Source: Helicoverpa zea (lineage: Eukaryota > Arthropoda > Insecta > Lepidoptera > Noctuidae). Taken from it: 64,000 nt of DNA. Below, in pieces: positions 41,312 to 54,000 of this stretch. The DNA is taken from the NCBI RefSeq assembly GCF_022581195.2, contig NC_061476.1, positions 7,858,098 to 7,922,097 on the forward strand, written 5' to 3'. The position numbers were made by a program, and so were the translations under genes. The notes beneath the pieces are model-generated. The model did no database searches. It saw only the letters and a program-made list of their open reading frames with translations, and was not told where the DNA came from. Within the stretch, counting starts at the first letter, position 1, and every line of letters starts with the position of its first letter.

Positions 41312-41465
41312 CATATGACCTCTCCCGCTGTGGATGCAGCGTGAGGGACTGTCAGACTTATACTGACTAAAACCCATTGTGTTCCTTCGTAGGCCTTTTA
41401 TGTACCAGGGCCGCGGTAACTCTTTCGAATAATCCCGCAGCCTTGACAGTCTAGGTAACTCCCTA
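41312..41465 (-). repeat. R1-like LINE 3' end, 5'-truncated
   Basis: Minus strand reads RDYSKELPRPWYIKGLRRN in frame, then the family 3' UTR including ctgcatccacagcggg. Strongly similar to 5395-5560. Confidence 0.7.
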
Positions 41466-41516
41466 TGCATTTAATTTTGTATTCAATAATTAAAATGATC
41501 CAATCAATGGATCGAC

Positions 41517-41578
41517 CAGATTCAAACCTGTATCCTCAGCCTTGAAAAGCAGTCCTCTTAACCTCCGAGCCACTACCA
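41517..41578 (-). repeat. tRNA-like SINE head
   Basis: The minus strand has A-box-like tggctcggaggttaaga and B-box-like ggtttgaatctg at tRNA-like spacing. A complete cloverleaf is not evident, so a SINE head or tRNA pseudogene is more likely than a working tRNA. Confidence 0.4.
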
Positions 41579-42734
41579 TCAAGTGCATTAATAATCATGT
41601 CATTGGGTCAGTATCAGAAGATTTAATTCCTACAGTTCGATTTTACGGTAAAGGAATCTTGCAAAACCACTTTTTGGTTATCATGTAGGATTTCAGTCGG
41701 TTTAATAAGAATGATTGGTATTTATATCTTGAAGTTTCATATAAATTGTTTATTGTTTTTATGCGTCTTTACTCAAGCAATTAAAAACATATATTTACTT
41801 CTTCGTTCTTTTCTAATTGGAGGTACTGCTGATCTCTTTTACCTGTCGCAAAATTAGAAAGTTTATCTATACCATAAAGTGAAATATGTTTCTTGAAAAA
41901 AGGCTAGTTAAATTAGCGCTTTTGCACGTCAATCATATTGTAAAGCAACCAAACCAAAAACCCATTTTCACCGCTTCACCCATTTTACTGAATAAAGAAA
42001 CGGTGATGAACAAACCTTACTAAAGATAAACAAATTAGAAGTAATAATCAATTTTAGCCACATATTTTAGTATCAAGAACCCAACTATAATAAACCGTTC
42101 GTGCTTGACCATAATTCTTGTTTGTATATACTTGGGAGCATTTCTCAGAAACTTGCCGTTCGCCCACAATGAAGTTTGTTTGAACCATTTGAGTGGACTA
42201 ACCGTATCGGTGCGGGTTTGATTCCTTGTTGATGTTCGAGCTGAGTGATAAAATGCTAATGCAATTTTGAGTGCATTATAATCTACATAAATAAATAAAA
42301 TTATATACCTACATACCTACTGTAAATGACGGCAATCCTTGTGGACGTGAAAAAATCTTGAATTTATTCTAGGCTAATTTTATATTTTTACAGGTATTTA
42401 ATAAATCTGGTTTAATTAATCCTTACTGATATTATAATCAGCCTCTGCCGCAGATTCACCCACGTCCGGTGAGGGCTACTTCGCGCACGCGGATAAAAAT
42501 TGGCCTATCAGCCCTCCTCGACATCTAACACAGAATTTGCCAAATCAGTTAAATAGTTAATGAGATTAACGCGTTCAAACAAACACGCTGTATATATTAC
42601 ATTACATGCTTTATTTAAAAGACACTAGAATTTGAAGTATTGCTTATTACAAGGGCGCCTGTTGGTATTCAAAAGCAATCACACACATCGCTTTGTTGAA
42701 ATATTATTTAGTGACTATAAACTGCCAATATTAT

Positions 42735-42915
42735 TTGCCAAGCCCTTTCTCAGTTATGTAGCCAAGCCTTTTCTAATTATGAACAGTTACTGCCTATCTG
42801 ACCTCCTCAACCCAGTTACCTAGGCACACAATACCCACTTTGTACTTTGTTGGTTACGAGCAACCGCACTACGGGTTGTCAGACTTTCAGACTTCTAATT
42901 CTGACTGCCACAGAT
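42735..42915 (-). repeat. SINE family A, diverged, minus
   Basis: ctgcctatctgacctcctca and cagacttctaattctgactg. Confidence 0.6.
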
Positions 42916-42959
42916 ATACAAATGACAAAGAAATTGGCAGAGATTAAGATGGGACCCTT

Positions 42960-43210
42960 TACTTTGTGAAGTACGGAAGAACTTATTAACCAATAATGTC
43001 CTCCTAGCCGATTGTCGGTCACGACGGATGTTCTCATACAAGGAGATCAGCCAGCTGTGCAGGACATTAGTGCACAAGCATTTGCGCAGACACAGATGCA
43101 CTCACTATTCCTTTACTCTCATAGCCCGATGGGACGGCAATCCGACACGACCGGAGAGAGATCAGGTGCAAGACTGACATTAAAGTGCTCTCCGATGCAC
43201 GGGACCCATC
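42960..43210 (+). repeat. Interspersed repeat family E, copy 1
   Basis: Contains catagcccgatgggacggca and atccgacacgaccggagaga. An inverted copy lies at 44194-44395. No domain recognised. Confidence 0.5.
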
Positions 43211-43269
43211 CATAGACTATGTAAATCGCAGCTTAAAATTTCTTTTTATTTTGGAAAATTATCGAATTA

Positions 43270-43400
43270 CTCCTACCGCTGTGGGTTAGCAGCATGAGGG
43301 AGTGTCAGACTCTTACTAACTAAAACCCATCATGTTCCTTCGTAGGCCTTTTATGTACCAGAACCGCGGTAACTCTTTCGAACAATCCCGCAGCTTAACC
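43270..43400 (-). repeat. R1-like LINE 3' end, 5'-truncated
   Basis: Same 3' tail as 41312-41465 (aggccttttatgtaccag; gcggtaactctttcga). Confidence 0.68.
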
Positions 43401-44193
43401 TCAGATCGAATCTCAATACCATATCCCAGACAATTGCTTCAAGTACTTGTGTAATGTATCCATGAATATGTAATACCAAATAAAGTTTTATTTCTGTTGC
43501 GAAGGCCAGTACTGACTTGAGGTGAATTTATATTTTTAGGCGGTCAACGCAATGGCGGTTCGGACGCCTATACAGAGAAGCTCAGTTACCTTGTCAAGCG
43601 TTTTATTTACGTGTATGCTAATAGCACCGACTGTGTAGCCGGATGAGTAATTGTTGAGCATGTTGCTTACGTAAACCATACTATATAATAGATCAGAACC
43701 TATGTGGATGAAGCTTTTAATCATCCTTTAAATTTCAGTTCAAACAAAGTTACAAAATTCTTGTACATATGCTCGAATCGAATTGACCGATTGATATCAG
43801 GCATTTCTTTCATTATAACACCGTTGATTGGAAAAACTGGTTTCCCCAGCTAACTCAATAAGAACACTAGATAGGCAAAGACAATAGCTTCATATAAAAC
43901 ACTGGTACTCAGACACATTCACTTGCGACAGGAAGCTAACCCCAACAAAATTAGCTCTTATGATTACAGAACAACCAAAACACTTCATAGATTTTAAATA
44001 ACTGCTTAACATAACGAAAGCCTTAAGCTATACAATGTCAGAGTCGGTAAGGCTGTAATGAGCCTACGCCTTCCACATACACATTCCACATACGGAATGA
44101 ACGTCGCCTACACGAGCTTACAGACATGAGAAAAAAAACACTTTCGATAAAAAATATTTCACTAGGTTAATTTTGGGTTCCGGCCACGTTCCT

Positions 44194-44395
44194 CTAGTAG
44201 TCAAATTGGGTATTGATACATCGGAGAAGCACATACCTAAATGTTGGTCCTATTTGTGACCTCTCTCCGGTCGTGTCGGATTGCTGTCCCGTCGGGCTAT
44301 GAGAGTGAAGAAATAGAGAATGCACCTGTGTCCAAGCAAATGCAGAGATTGCAACCCTGCCGGGCCCGGTAACGTTTGTTGGCAACCCAGACAAT
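44194..44395 (-). repeat. Interspersed repeat family E, copy 2 (inverted)
   Basis: Inverse of 43100-43190: ctctctccggtcgtgtcgga and gtcccgtcgggctatgagag. Confidence 0.5.
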
Positions 44396-44579
44396 ATCCC
44401 AGATTCACTTAATTAAATTCATATTTTAAAAAGTTCGCCAAATAAAGACGTCGTTGCCCAAAATGTATATCAAATAGTTCTCCACCAGAGATGATTGAAA
44501 GTCATGTTGTAACATCAGATAGAGGCATGCGTTTAACATCAATATGCATGTAATAGGAATATAAACAATAGCACTCCAT

Positions 44580-44880
44580 GGAGAACAAAATTACTAGCGG
44601 AAATGCCAAAATGAAAATCTCCTAAGACCCAAGGCGGACAAGGAAAGTTACTGTCTTCGCCGGTCGCCCTCACACGCCTTCTTTGTATCGGGCATTTTTT
44701 TAAATTCCAAATTCGTTGATAGAAAGTCTCAAAGTATCTGAACACCTCTTTAATTCACTTGTTACTGCTCATTTTGATCATGTCCACCGTACGTATGTGA
44801 TCTAGAAGAAGGCGCCTGACCTACCTGCATTATACCATCTCCGTTCATTTTCTCTACTCCGTGTAGCACCCACATATTTA
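44580..44880 (+). repeat. MITE family D copy 5
   Basis: gagaacaaaattactagcgg at left and cattataccatctccgttca at right; the ends are inverted relatives of each other. Confidence 0.55.
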
Positions 44881-45259
44881 GCCAGTTTTATCGTCTAGGC
44901 AATAAATAAATCTATTATTTTGTAGCTTAGACTCCAAGGATAGAACCCACGCAGTTACATCATAGTTCTTATAAGGAACGGGTCAATTTACAAGCGTGTG
45001 CTAAAAATTCGTTAATGAATTAGTCAAATAGTTAATCTTTTGACATCATGACGTCATGATTATCGCTTATTTTATGGCCTGTGCAAGGCCGTATAATGTA
45101 CTTTTGTAGAGAGTCAGACTTTTACTGATTAGTCCTTCATGTTCCTTCTTAAGCCCTTTGTGTAACTATTTCAAACAATTAAAGCAGGCTTTAGCCCTGG
45201 AGGACCCCATTGAATTTCTTAGAACTTCTAACAACTTAGTTATTTTAGTAATTTTTACA

Positions 45260-47931
45260 CAAGCAACTTACGGAAATGTAAAACCGGGGTAAGGATTTAT
45301 TTAGATTTTAAATTAAGGAAAGTGGTAGAAAAATCAAAAGCTTAAAAAATAAAACTCGTTATTTTAATCTAATATTTAATGAAATAAATATTTTAACGAT
45401 TCATACTACGTTACATATTTTTCCGAAATACTTTTTTCAAAAATAAAAACTTATAATCATCGAATTATAAATTATAATAATATTATTTTCGTAAAATATT
45501 ATGGCTCCAGTATGACATTTTGTATTTAAAATAATTATACAAATAAACTATAAAGAATAATTATTTTGTAATATTTGTATATTTTATAATTTATAAGTTA
45601 ATGAAAATTATATTTATTTGAATAAAATGACATGTCGGCTCATCGATGACTCTGTTAAATTATTTTAATGCCCTAAGTACTAGTATGTTTAAATATTTAG
45701 TATTTTTTCTCCATAATTAAAACCTCATATATTTTGTTCATGCATAAAGATATTATTTCAAGTTATTAAAATTACTGCCAAAAAGTGATTTTCCAATCTA
45801 TCAGTATATTTTGTTAAAGAGATATTTTTCTGTAGTTGAAGATTACAAAAATCTTGTAGAGGAAAGTATAGTACATCAATTTAATTTTAAAAATTACGTT
45901 AATACATTGTTCTACTAATTTTACTATATTTAATATACATGGAAGCACAGTTATCTTAGACAAAGCACAATTTGAGAGATAATAGACACTTTAAGCATTT
46001 TATTCAGAGGTTTTTTTTTATTACTGAAAAATGAGGTACCTTTATAAATACCGTAATATTTTTGAGATGGTACTTTTTCAATGCTTAGTGTTTTTTTTTA
46101 TTATTGTTGCTTAGTGTCCAATATCTTACTCAAAATATAATTAATATAACATCTACTAATTGTGTTTCATCTCACTCATTTATACAAAATCGGGCTACGA
46201 GTATCTTATTCTTATAATACAGATCTATAATGTTTATATAACTCACTTAATTTATAATAAAATTTCTTCAAACACTACAAAGGTAAACAGTTATAATAAA
46301 ATTATAGGATTAAATATTTGATTCTCTTAATTTTATAAATTGTATAGAAATTTTATAAATGGATTATAAGTTTCTACTAAATATAATATTTAAAATTGAC
46401 AGTATAAATAGACATTATTTTGAACACGCTAAGTAGTGTATTTGTAGTAAGTGATTAAATATTTTTGTGTACATAATTAATTAACAAATGACATAAAAAT
46501 ATGCTCAATAAGATATAAATTAAAAGACTTGTTGACTCATTCATGACAGTTTTGAAAAATAATTATGTCATCTGTACACAAAAATTATAAGAAAGATATA
46601 TTTGTCAATATTTATATAAAATCTACAGTATAATATATTTTTAAATGTTTGTGTAGCATAGACTATTTATTTTTAGATTCTTTGGTCTCAATTGGAACAC
46701 AGAGATTTTAATATCTTAGGTCTCAATGACTCTGAAACATGATTAAACTTATCATACGATTTAATAAAGTACACAGTTCAATTGAAATTGAACTCAAACA
46801 ATATATATTTAAAGCTGATTAACCAAACACATAATCTCAATGTCTATTTAGTAAACCTAATGATATGATCATTAAAACAACCGTAAACTCCATTTATACA
46901 ACACAATATTTTGATACTTAACTAATACATAGGCCTTTAACATATATAAGATTAAATGCATTTAAGAATGATCAACAATATGAATCTTAAATTTTCTTAA
47001 AACACCATTTAGATTCAATATAATCGACGCGTCCCGAAGCGCTTTTGAACTCTTAAAAATCTATTCTCTAACATCAAACTAACGTTTAAATCCTTAAAGG
47101 ATAACACATATAATTATATTTTTCTACTTATATAAAGCTTTAATAATACACAATAAATTAATCTTAGAAGTTAAAGACTAAAATCCAGTTTGAAAAATAA
47201 CTTATTTTCGTTGTAGATATTTTTTTTGTGACAAATCTGAAACTTCACTATTATCAATTTAGGCCGCAAAATATGTATTTTATGTTGAATAAAATATTTA
47301 ATTTTAATGAATAATATCACCAGATTTTAGTCAGCAATAACAAATAAACATTTATTAGGTATATTAAAATCTAATCGTCAGCTACATGGAAGACCGATAG
47401 ATAGTTAACATTTAAACATTAAATTAAACCTAAATATAATTATAATTAATTATCGTACCTATAAACGTACATGAACATGTCGACGCACGGCAAACGGAAA
47501 GTCATCAAATTATTCTAAAATCTAAAACATAATGCGTTTAAATAAACGATAAATACGACTACAAAGTTACAATATAGATTTTGAATTAATAATCGTTATA
47601 TGTAAATATCATTTTAGTATAATAATATTTTTGATTTTATAATTCATTATATGGCACAGTTATATTTGGCACAAAATAGGATATGATATAAAATTGTGCG
47701 TTGTTTTAGAATTTCTTTTTTCTTCCCACGGTATGTAATCCTGTATGGTTAGTATCAATATTTCAAATAATATAATTATTTTCATAACCAAATCCTCCGC
47801 AAATATAATACGATAGCTACTCTGAAGAAATATAACTCCAATGGAATATCAACTCTAACCATACAGGATTAAGGTGCTACTTTCCGAATCCCTTAGTCTG
47901 AGATCCTGATGTTAAGTGGGAGGGAGTGGGT
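45260..47931 (-). other. AT-rich, repeat-poor stretch after the Gat stop: possible long 3' UTR
   Basis: About 2.7 kb of very AT-rich sequence starting at the Gat stop codon and extending in its transcription direction. None of the SINE, LINE or Helitron families found elsewhere occur here, which fits transcribed, selected sequence. Several minus-strand AATAAA signals are present, so the end of the mRNA cannot be fixed. It could also be plain intergenic DNA. Confidence 0.4.
47736..47871 (-). repeat. Inverted repeat in the proximal Gat 3' UTR
   Basis: Arms 47736-47752 and 47855-47871 (taatcctgtatggttag and its complement) match over 17 bp without error. Inward, after one mismatch, about nine more positions can pair when G-U pairs are allowed. 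The loop is about 80-100 nt. It begins about 60 nt after the stop codon, inside the presumed mRNA. Confidence 0.8.
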
Positions 47932-48024
47932 TTAAGCCTTGTTGTGCTTGGCTTGCTCCTCAGCCTGCATTTTGGTCCTCAGAGAGGGCACGTCCTCTGG
48001 TATGCGGACGATTTTGTGGAATTT
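47932..48024 (-). CDS. Gat: Gat exon 11: cytoplasmic C-terminus and stop
   Basis: Encodes KFHKIVRIPEDVPSLRTKMQ and ends Q-A-K-H-N-K-A before TAA (47932-47934). No type-I PDZ-binding ending is seen. Confidence 0.92.
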   Translation of the reverse strand, partial: KFHKIVRIPEDVPSLRTKMQAEEQAKHNKA

Positions 48025-51000
48025 CTGTAAAAAAAAAAAATATTTAGATGATTTCAGAAATGTTCAGTGTTTTGAGGTAAGGTTTGTACCTTAACATAAA
48101 AAATAACATGCAAGTCACTAAATATGATGCTTATTTTTTCAATAATTGTTATATCTTATATGTATGATATTTTGCAATCACCTATATGACCTGAGTGTGT
48201 AAAATTGGAATAATATAAAAAAAATATACATCCACGTAAGACGTATATGTATTTTATAAATTATGTTAGCATACAAAACACAACCTTTAGATGGGTTACT
48301 TTGGGATTACCCAACCAAGTGTCAAATGTGTCTAAATAAAAAAATCAGAAAAATGTCCTCACCTCTTGCCAAGTCCCAGGAGTGACGCGCCACAAGTAGA
48401 CCATGTACCCAGGGATGCACAGCATGGAGGAGAGAGCAGTGAACCAGCCGAAAGCGTGAGACCACCAGGGGTACTCGTAGTTCATGTACTTAATTGGCTT
48501 CCATTGCACCAGGTTGAAGATGAACACGCTCTGAAAAAGAATCATAGAATATATTAAAATGTGGTACTTAAAAAAAGTTAAAATAAATAATTTTACAAGA
48601 AGGCAGACAAGTTAATAATTCAGCTGTGTTATCCGGAGTCGATCCTATTCCGTGGCTCGAAAAGTACCTACAGTAAATGGTTGGCAAGCCCAGGAGTCAT
48701 TTGTAGATCTTTGACGAACTTTATCCAAAAAACCATAATCATAACCTCAGAAACATTTTTTCTAAGAAGTCTTTCTTGTTCAGAGTAGGCTACTGGGTTA
48801 TCAAGAACTGTTTCCTGATGTAACTGGATGAAGTGGTGGCAAATGATGATAATATAAAAAATCTTGACATCAAACTCCATACTCACAATGCAAATAGCGG
48901 GAGTGAAGCCGACCCAACAGAACTTCCACCAGATAGTAGGGTAGTAGCCGATCATTTCCTTGATGCCATCGTAGAACCGGTTCACGCCAAAGGCCCAGGA
49001 GATGGAGACGCACTCGAAGAAGATCAGGAACAGCAGACAGAAGCCGGAGACGGCGTACGAATCCAAGATTTGGAAGACGTACATACCTCCCTGGAAAATT
49101 ATTGTGGTGATGTATAAATTAAATAGTTGATTTTCTGAACTTGAAATATCTTCATCTAACATTTTATCAAATAACTTCACTAGTACTACCATTACTACTA
49201 TTATTTTATTAGTGTAATTTTTATCATTTAAGACACTGTTAAAAAAACAACTTTATTTTTAAATCACCATACAATATTATTATCACATTTTTCCGCACTC
49301 TGAATGATATTTTGTATTCACAAGAAGTTTTGAAGTCGTACATTGAATTTCAATGAGTGTTCCTGTTCCCGTCAATGTCAAATACAGAGATTTGTAGCCT
49401 GGTAGACATCGTATGGCCTTGGAGAAATCAGATACATTTTATGCCGAAATGTCTTTTGTTATTCCATAATTTATTTGAACAGACAATTTTTTGTTTTTTC
49501 TCACAGTTTACACGAAGCTCAGAAGTAGGTGAGATTTCAAAGCGTTGAAGGCTTCTTCTAATCTACTGGCTCTAGCTAACAGTTCCAAATTGCTTGCAAA
49601 CATGTATTATTACAAGCATGACCGCGGAATAGCAACCCTTCTGTGCGAACACATTTTTCGTCAACAATTTCGAGGAATATTGCCATTAAAACTCATTATG
49701 TTGCCAAAATAACTACATTATTTACTAACCTCAGAAATACACGAAAGCCCAACCAAGTACGAGATAACACAGGTAATAGCGATGAAGATTTCCTTCCTCC
49801 TCCTGAGGAGTTTGGGCCACTCATCAATGACAGCCGTGATGAACCCTTCCATGGTGCAGAACTGGCTGTCCAGACCTATGAGGAGTAGCATGAAGAAGAA
49901 CAGGCAGGACCACAGTGGAGCTCCTGGTAGTTGGAGTACTGCTGATGGATAGGCTAAGAAGGCTAAGCCGGGACCTGGAATTTTGGAAATAAGTTTAGTA
50001 ATATTATCATAACCATACCATTTATTAGCAATGTTTTTTTTCATTGTTTGCACTAATTTCAGCGCTAGAAGCAAATATTTGTACATCTCTCTTTATAGCT
50101 TTGATTTGGATAAATAGAGCATGTCTTATTTTAAAAATTTGTCAATCATACCATCTTAGTACTAAGACAATTGAATCTTAACTAAGTTCATCTATTAATA
50201 GATCCAACATCGTCTTGTTTTGTAGCGAAAAACTGTGTATTGAAAGGCAGATTAATATCTCCTTTGTAAACACTAGAATTTATATATTCTCTCACAAAAT
50301 TAAAAAAAAAAAACATCTAAATACCTGATGCAGCCACCTCAGCGACGGGTCTTTGCTGCTCATGAGCCATGAATCCGACCACAGAGAAGATCACGAACCC
50401 AGCAAACATAGATGTACTCGAGTTTACAGTACACACGATTAGGGCATCCCTGGAAATAATATTATTATCAATACATTCCTACTACTATGCTGATACAATT
50501 CTATCATTGTGACTATCGAACTATTTGATTCAATATAATTATGCTTTTTTAAGCCTTGACTGTACCACGACTGGGCAAAGCCTTCCATCTATCTCTATTG
50601 GTCATTCATTCGTGCTACTTCATCAAATAACTTCATGAATATCACAGAGATATTTGTTTGCGTCAGGCATACAAATGAATTCAGTACATAATGCAAAACT
50701 ATCTCCTATTTTTTTTTGCACGACAAAATTAGTAACATATTTCTGTAACGTCAAATCACACGAGAAACAAAATGCCTCACTGTACTTATATGCTTTTTAC
50801 TAGATGATTTCTAGCGCCTAAAATTCTCTAGATCCAAAATTTCATACTCACTTGTACACATTATTAGTAAACTTGTTATAGCTGCCCAAAGCTACCAGGG
50901 TTCCCAGCCCCAGACCGTAAGAGAAGAAGATCTGGGTGACAGCGTCGATCCACACTTCGGATTCCATCAGCTTGGACATGTTCGGCATCACGTAGAACTT

Positions 51001-54000
51001 GATGCCTTGCATGGCGCCGGGTAAGGTGATTCCTGGGAAGATGGTGGTAAGTAATATGAGAAAATCAGAGATGCCTACTACTAATTATCATATTAGTGGA
51101 TATTTTTCTATTTTTGATTTTTGTTCATTTACTGTTAGATTCTCTATTTCTGAATAAAAGGAATGGGACATCAATGTGTCTTGATTACACTGACAAAATC
51201 TTTTGCTTGAGAGTGTATTAATTATTTATCAATGACCAATTGCACTTCTCAGGTATTCGCTATTTTTCTAAAAAAGAAATCTATACCCGCATGCAATCTT
51301 CCTTATAGCTCAAATAATACCTAAAATCAGACTCCAAAATTACCAACCCTAACTAACGACAATAAGAATTCCAAACCACAAACCTCTAATCAACAGCACA
51401 GTCAACAAGAAGTAAGGGAACAGAGCGGTGAAGTAGACGACCTTGCCGGTCCACCTGACTCCCTTCCAGATGCAGAAGTAGCACAGCACCCACACGAGGA
51501 GTAGGGTCCCCGCCAGCTCCCAGCGAATGTTGCCGATGTGTTCGATGCCGCTGGAGATTTGGAGGGCACGGCGTCTGGGGATGGTGAAGTTAGTATGAGA
51601 AGAATGAGGAGTGATATAGATTTTGATATATGTTTTGGAATTATATTGTGAGCTATGTATGTACAATCTGAGGGAGATATTCTTGAAACTAAAGGATAAA
51701 ATAGCAACTTTAGTAAAAGTCTCACTAACTGTTTTAAAGGAGTGAATATCATCGCCATGTACTTTTGAGTATAAAGTGATTTAATTCTTATTGAAATTTG
51801 CACATCCTCATATAGACACATCTTTTCATACATATTTATGTAGATACAACTATTCAAACTTACACGTCAGGTGTATTCAACTTTGCTTCATAAATAATAA
51901 AAGATGTTAATTAACAACACGTGTAGTTTTAACGAGTTTTCTATTCTTTGATTTTGACGTCAACTCATTTAAAGTTTTCATTCAACATTTTTATTAATCG
52001 AGTCCTTCACCACATTCTTCTGTCTTCGATAAACTCAAAAACGTCTAAGCAAATATGAACTTACTCCCAGAACTCCTTGACGGGGTCAGACAGGACAGCC
52101 TTGCTGATGTTCTTGCCGTTGAGGGTGCAGAAGGTGTTCATGTCCATGGTGGACCAGCAGGTCAGGTTCTTGCGGTCGTAGGGGTTCACGCAGGTGGCCG
52201 TGTTCCAGTAGTTGTCGCAGTTACGCCATGGCACGTCTGGAGAAAGAAAAACGGAAACTATAGAAAAACATAACATAGAGGTATAATGGAATAATATACC
52301 TAATATTATCTGATTTAATGCGTTTTGTAGCCAAATCTGTTTTAGAGAATCTGTAGGCTCCAGACAGGCTAATTAACAGGGCAAAAATGCATGAATGCGG
52401 GTTGCATCATGTAGTACTTAATTTAACCTTATTTATTTTTTCCCTTTGATGATATAGATATATGACGATTTCAATTTTTTTATAAATTATTAGCCATTTT
52501 TCCTACTTCTAGTACTAGAATTACTACTCGTACCGGGATAAAATTGTCTTTGTTACTTGGGAAGAGTGTAACTTTCCAACAATAGAAGATTTTTTTAATT
52601 TGGTCCAGATGTTTTTAAGTTTATTCTTTGTAAACAATCAAAAATATTATTTCCCCTCTATCCTCTTTATAATGTTGCTTATAGGATTAACTGAACATTC
52701 AGTAAAATGTAGAACTTGCCTGATCTCATAGACATGAAGAAGTAGAAAATGGCCCACGCGAGGATGACGATGTAGTACACGTTCATCCAGCAGGACATCA
52801 CTGCTGCCGCGTAACCAATACCTGGATAGATAGATAGATAGATATGATACTTATTTGAAACTGTGGTAAAATTTAGGTAAAGTGAACAAAAATAAATTAA
52901 AACTGATGCTTTGGACAGGCATTTAAAGAAAACCTATCCAGGTGTGATAATAAATACTAGTGGAGTAATCAAATTGAATCATGCCTTTAACACATCATTT
53001 CCAAAAGAAAAAAGTTAACATAGTTCACTGGATATCCAAATAAAGATGCCAAGATGAAAATACCTATCAATGAAACAAAAGAGAAACTTATTCAAAGCTA
53101 AAATCTGAAAAGCAAATGTATAGCATATGACATTTATATGCGTCATAAAACAAAAACGGAGTTACCACATACCTTTGAAAATCGGAGCAATCTTAAACAC
53201 GCCCAATCCACCGATAGTAAGCATCTGACCCATAGCCAACTCCATGAAGAACATAGGTATACCAGCGAGGAACAGGGTGAGGAAATAAGGGATGAGGAAG
53301 GCGCCTCCACCATTCTTGTAGCAGAGGTAAGGGAACCGCCAGACGTTGCCCAACCCGATGGCCAGACCGATGACAGAGAGGATAAAGTCTAGCTTGCTGC
53401 CCCATGAACCTCTTTCGGGTAAGTCGGATTTGGTTGAGACTTCGCTGTGAAGGAGAAAATAATTGTCAGATTTTGTTATAAAGATCTAGTAAAGTAATAG
53501 AGTGAATAATTTGTAAGTAAAACTACGGGTTTAGCGCTATCAAAACGAAATCATAGCCAATTTTTGATAAACTCAGGCTGTTCTCAGAAATGTGTAGATC
53601 GTTAAGAAGATCTAAGATGACCCACTGACCAAAACTTCTAAGTTCTCGTATATTATATCTAAGTGCTTAAAAGCGAGCTTTAACCTCAATGACACGATAA
53701 CTAGTTGTTTCCACAAAATTAAGCATCCTAAACCCAAAAACTACTCAAGGAAGATGTGACAATTGTAGTGAACACGCAAAGTCTCAATTAGGCCCTTACA
53801 TTCCGGTATACGATAATTAAAGCGAACCGAACCACAAAGATGTATGTAACATCCACACACTATGTTTGTAACTAGATTAGGATAACTCGCAAGGAATAAG
53901 CTATGTTATCTAGCTAGGTATGTATTACTAGTACCAGATAAATCAAAGGCATCTTTCTTTTTCTGGACAGCTTGATACCTAAACGTTTGTGTAAAACAAA

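Noticed and set aside
49718..50086. Longer open frame reading out of Gat exon 8 into the intron
   Set aside because: The upstream part is intronic; splice acceptor and protein similarity place the exon border at 49974.
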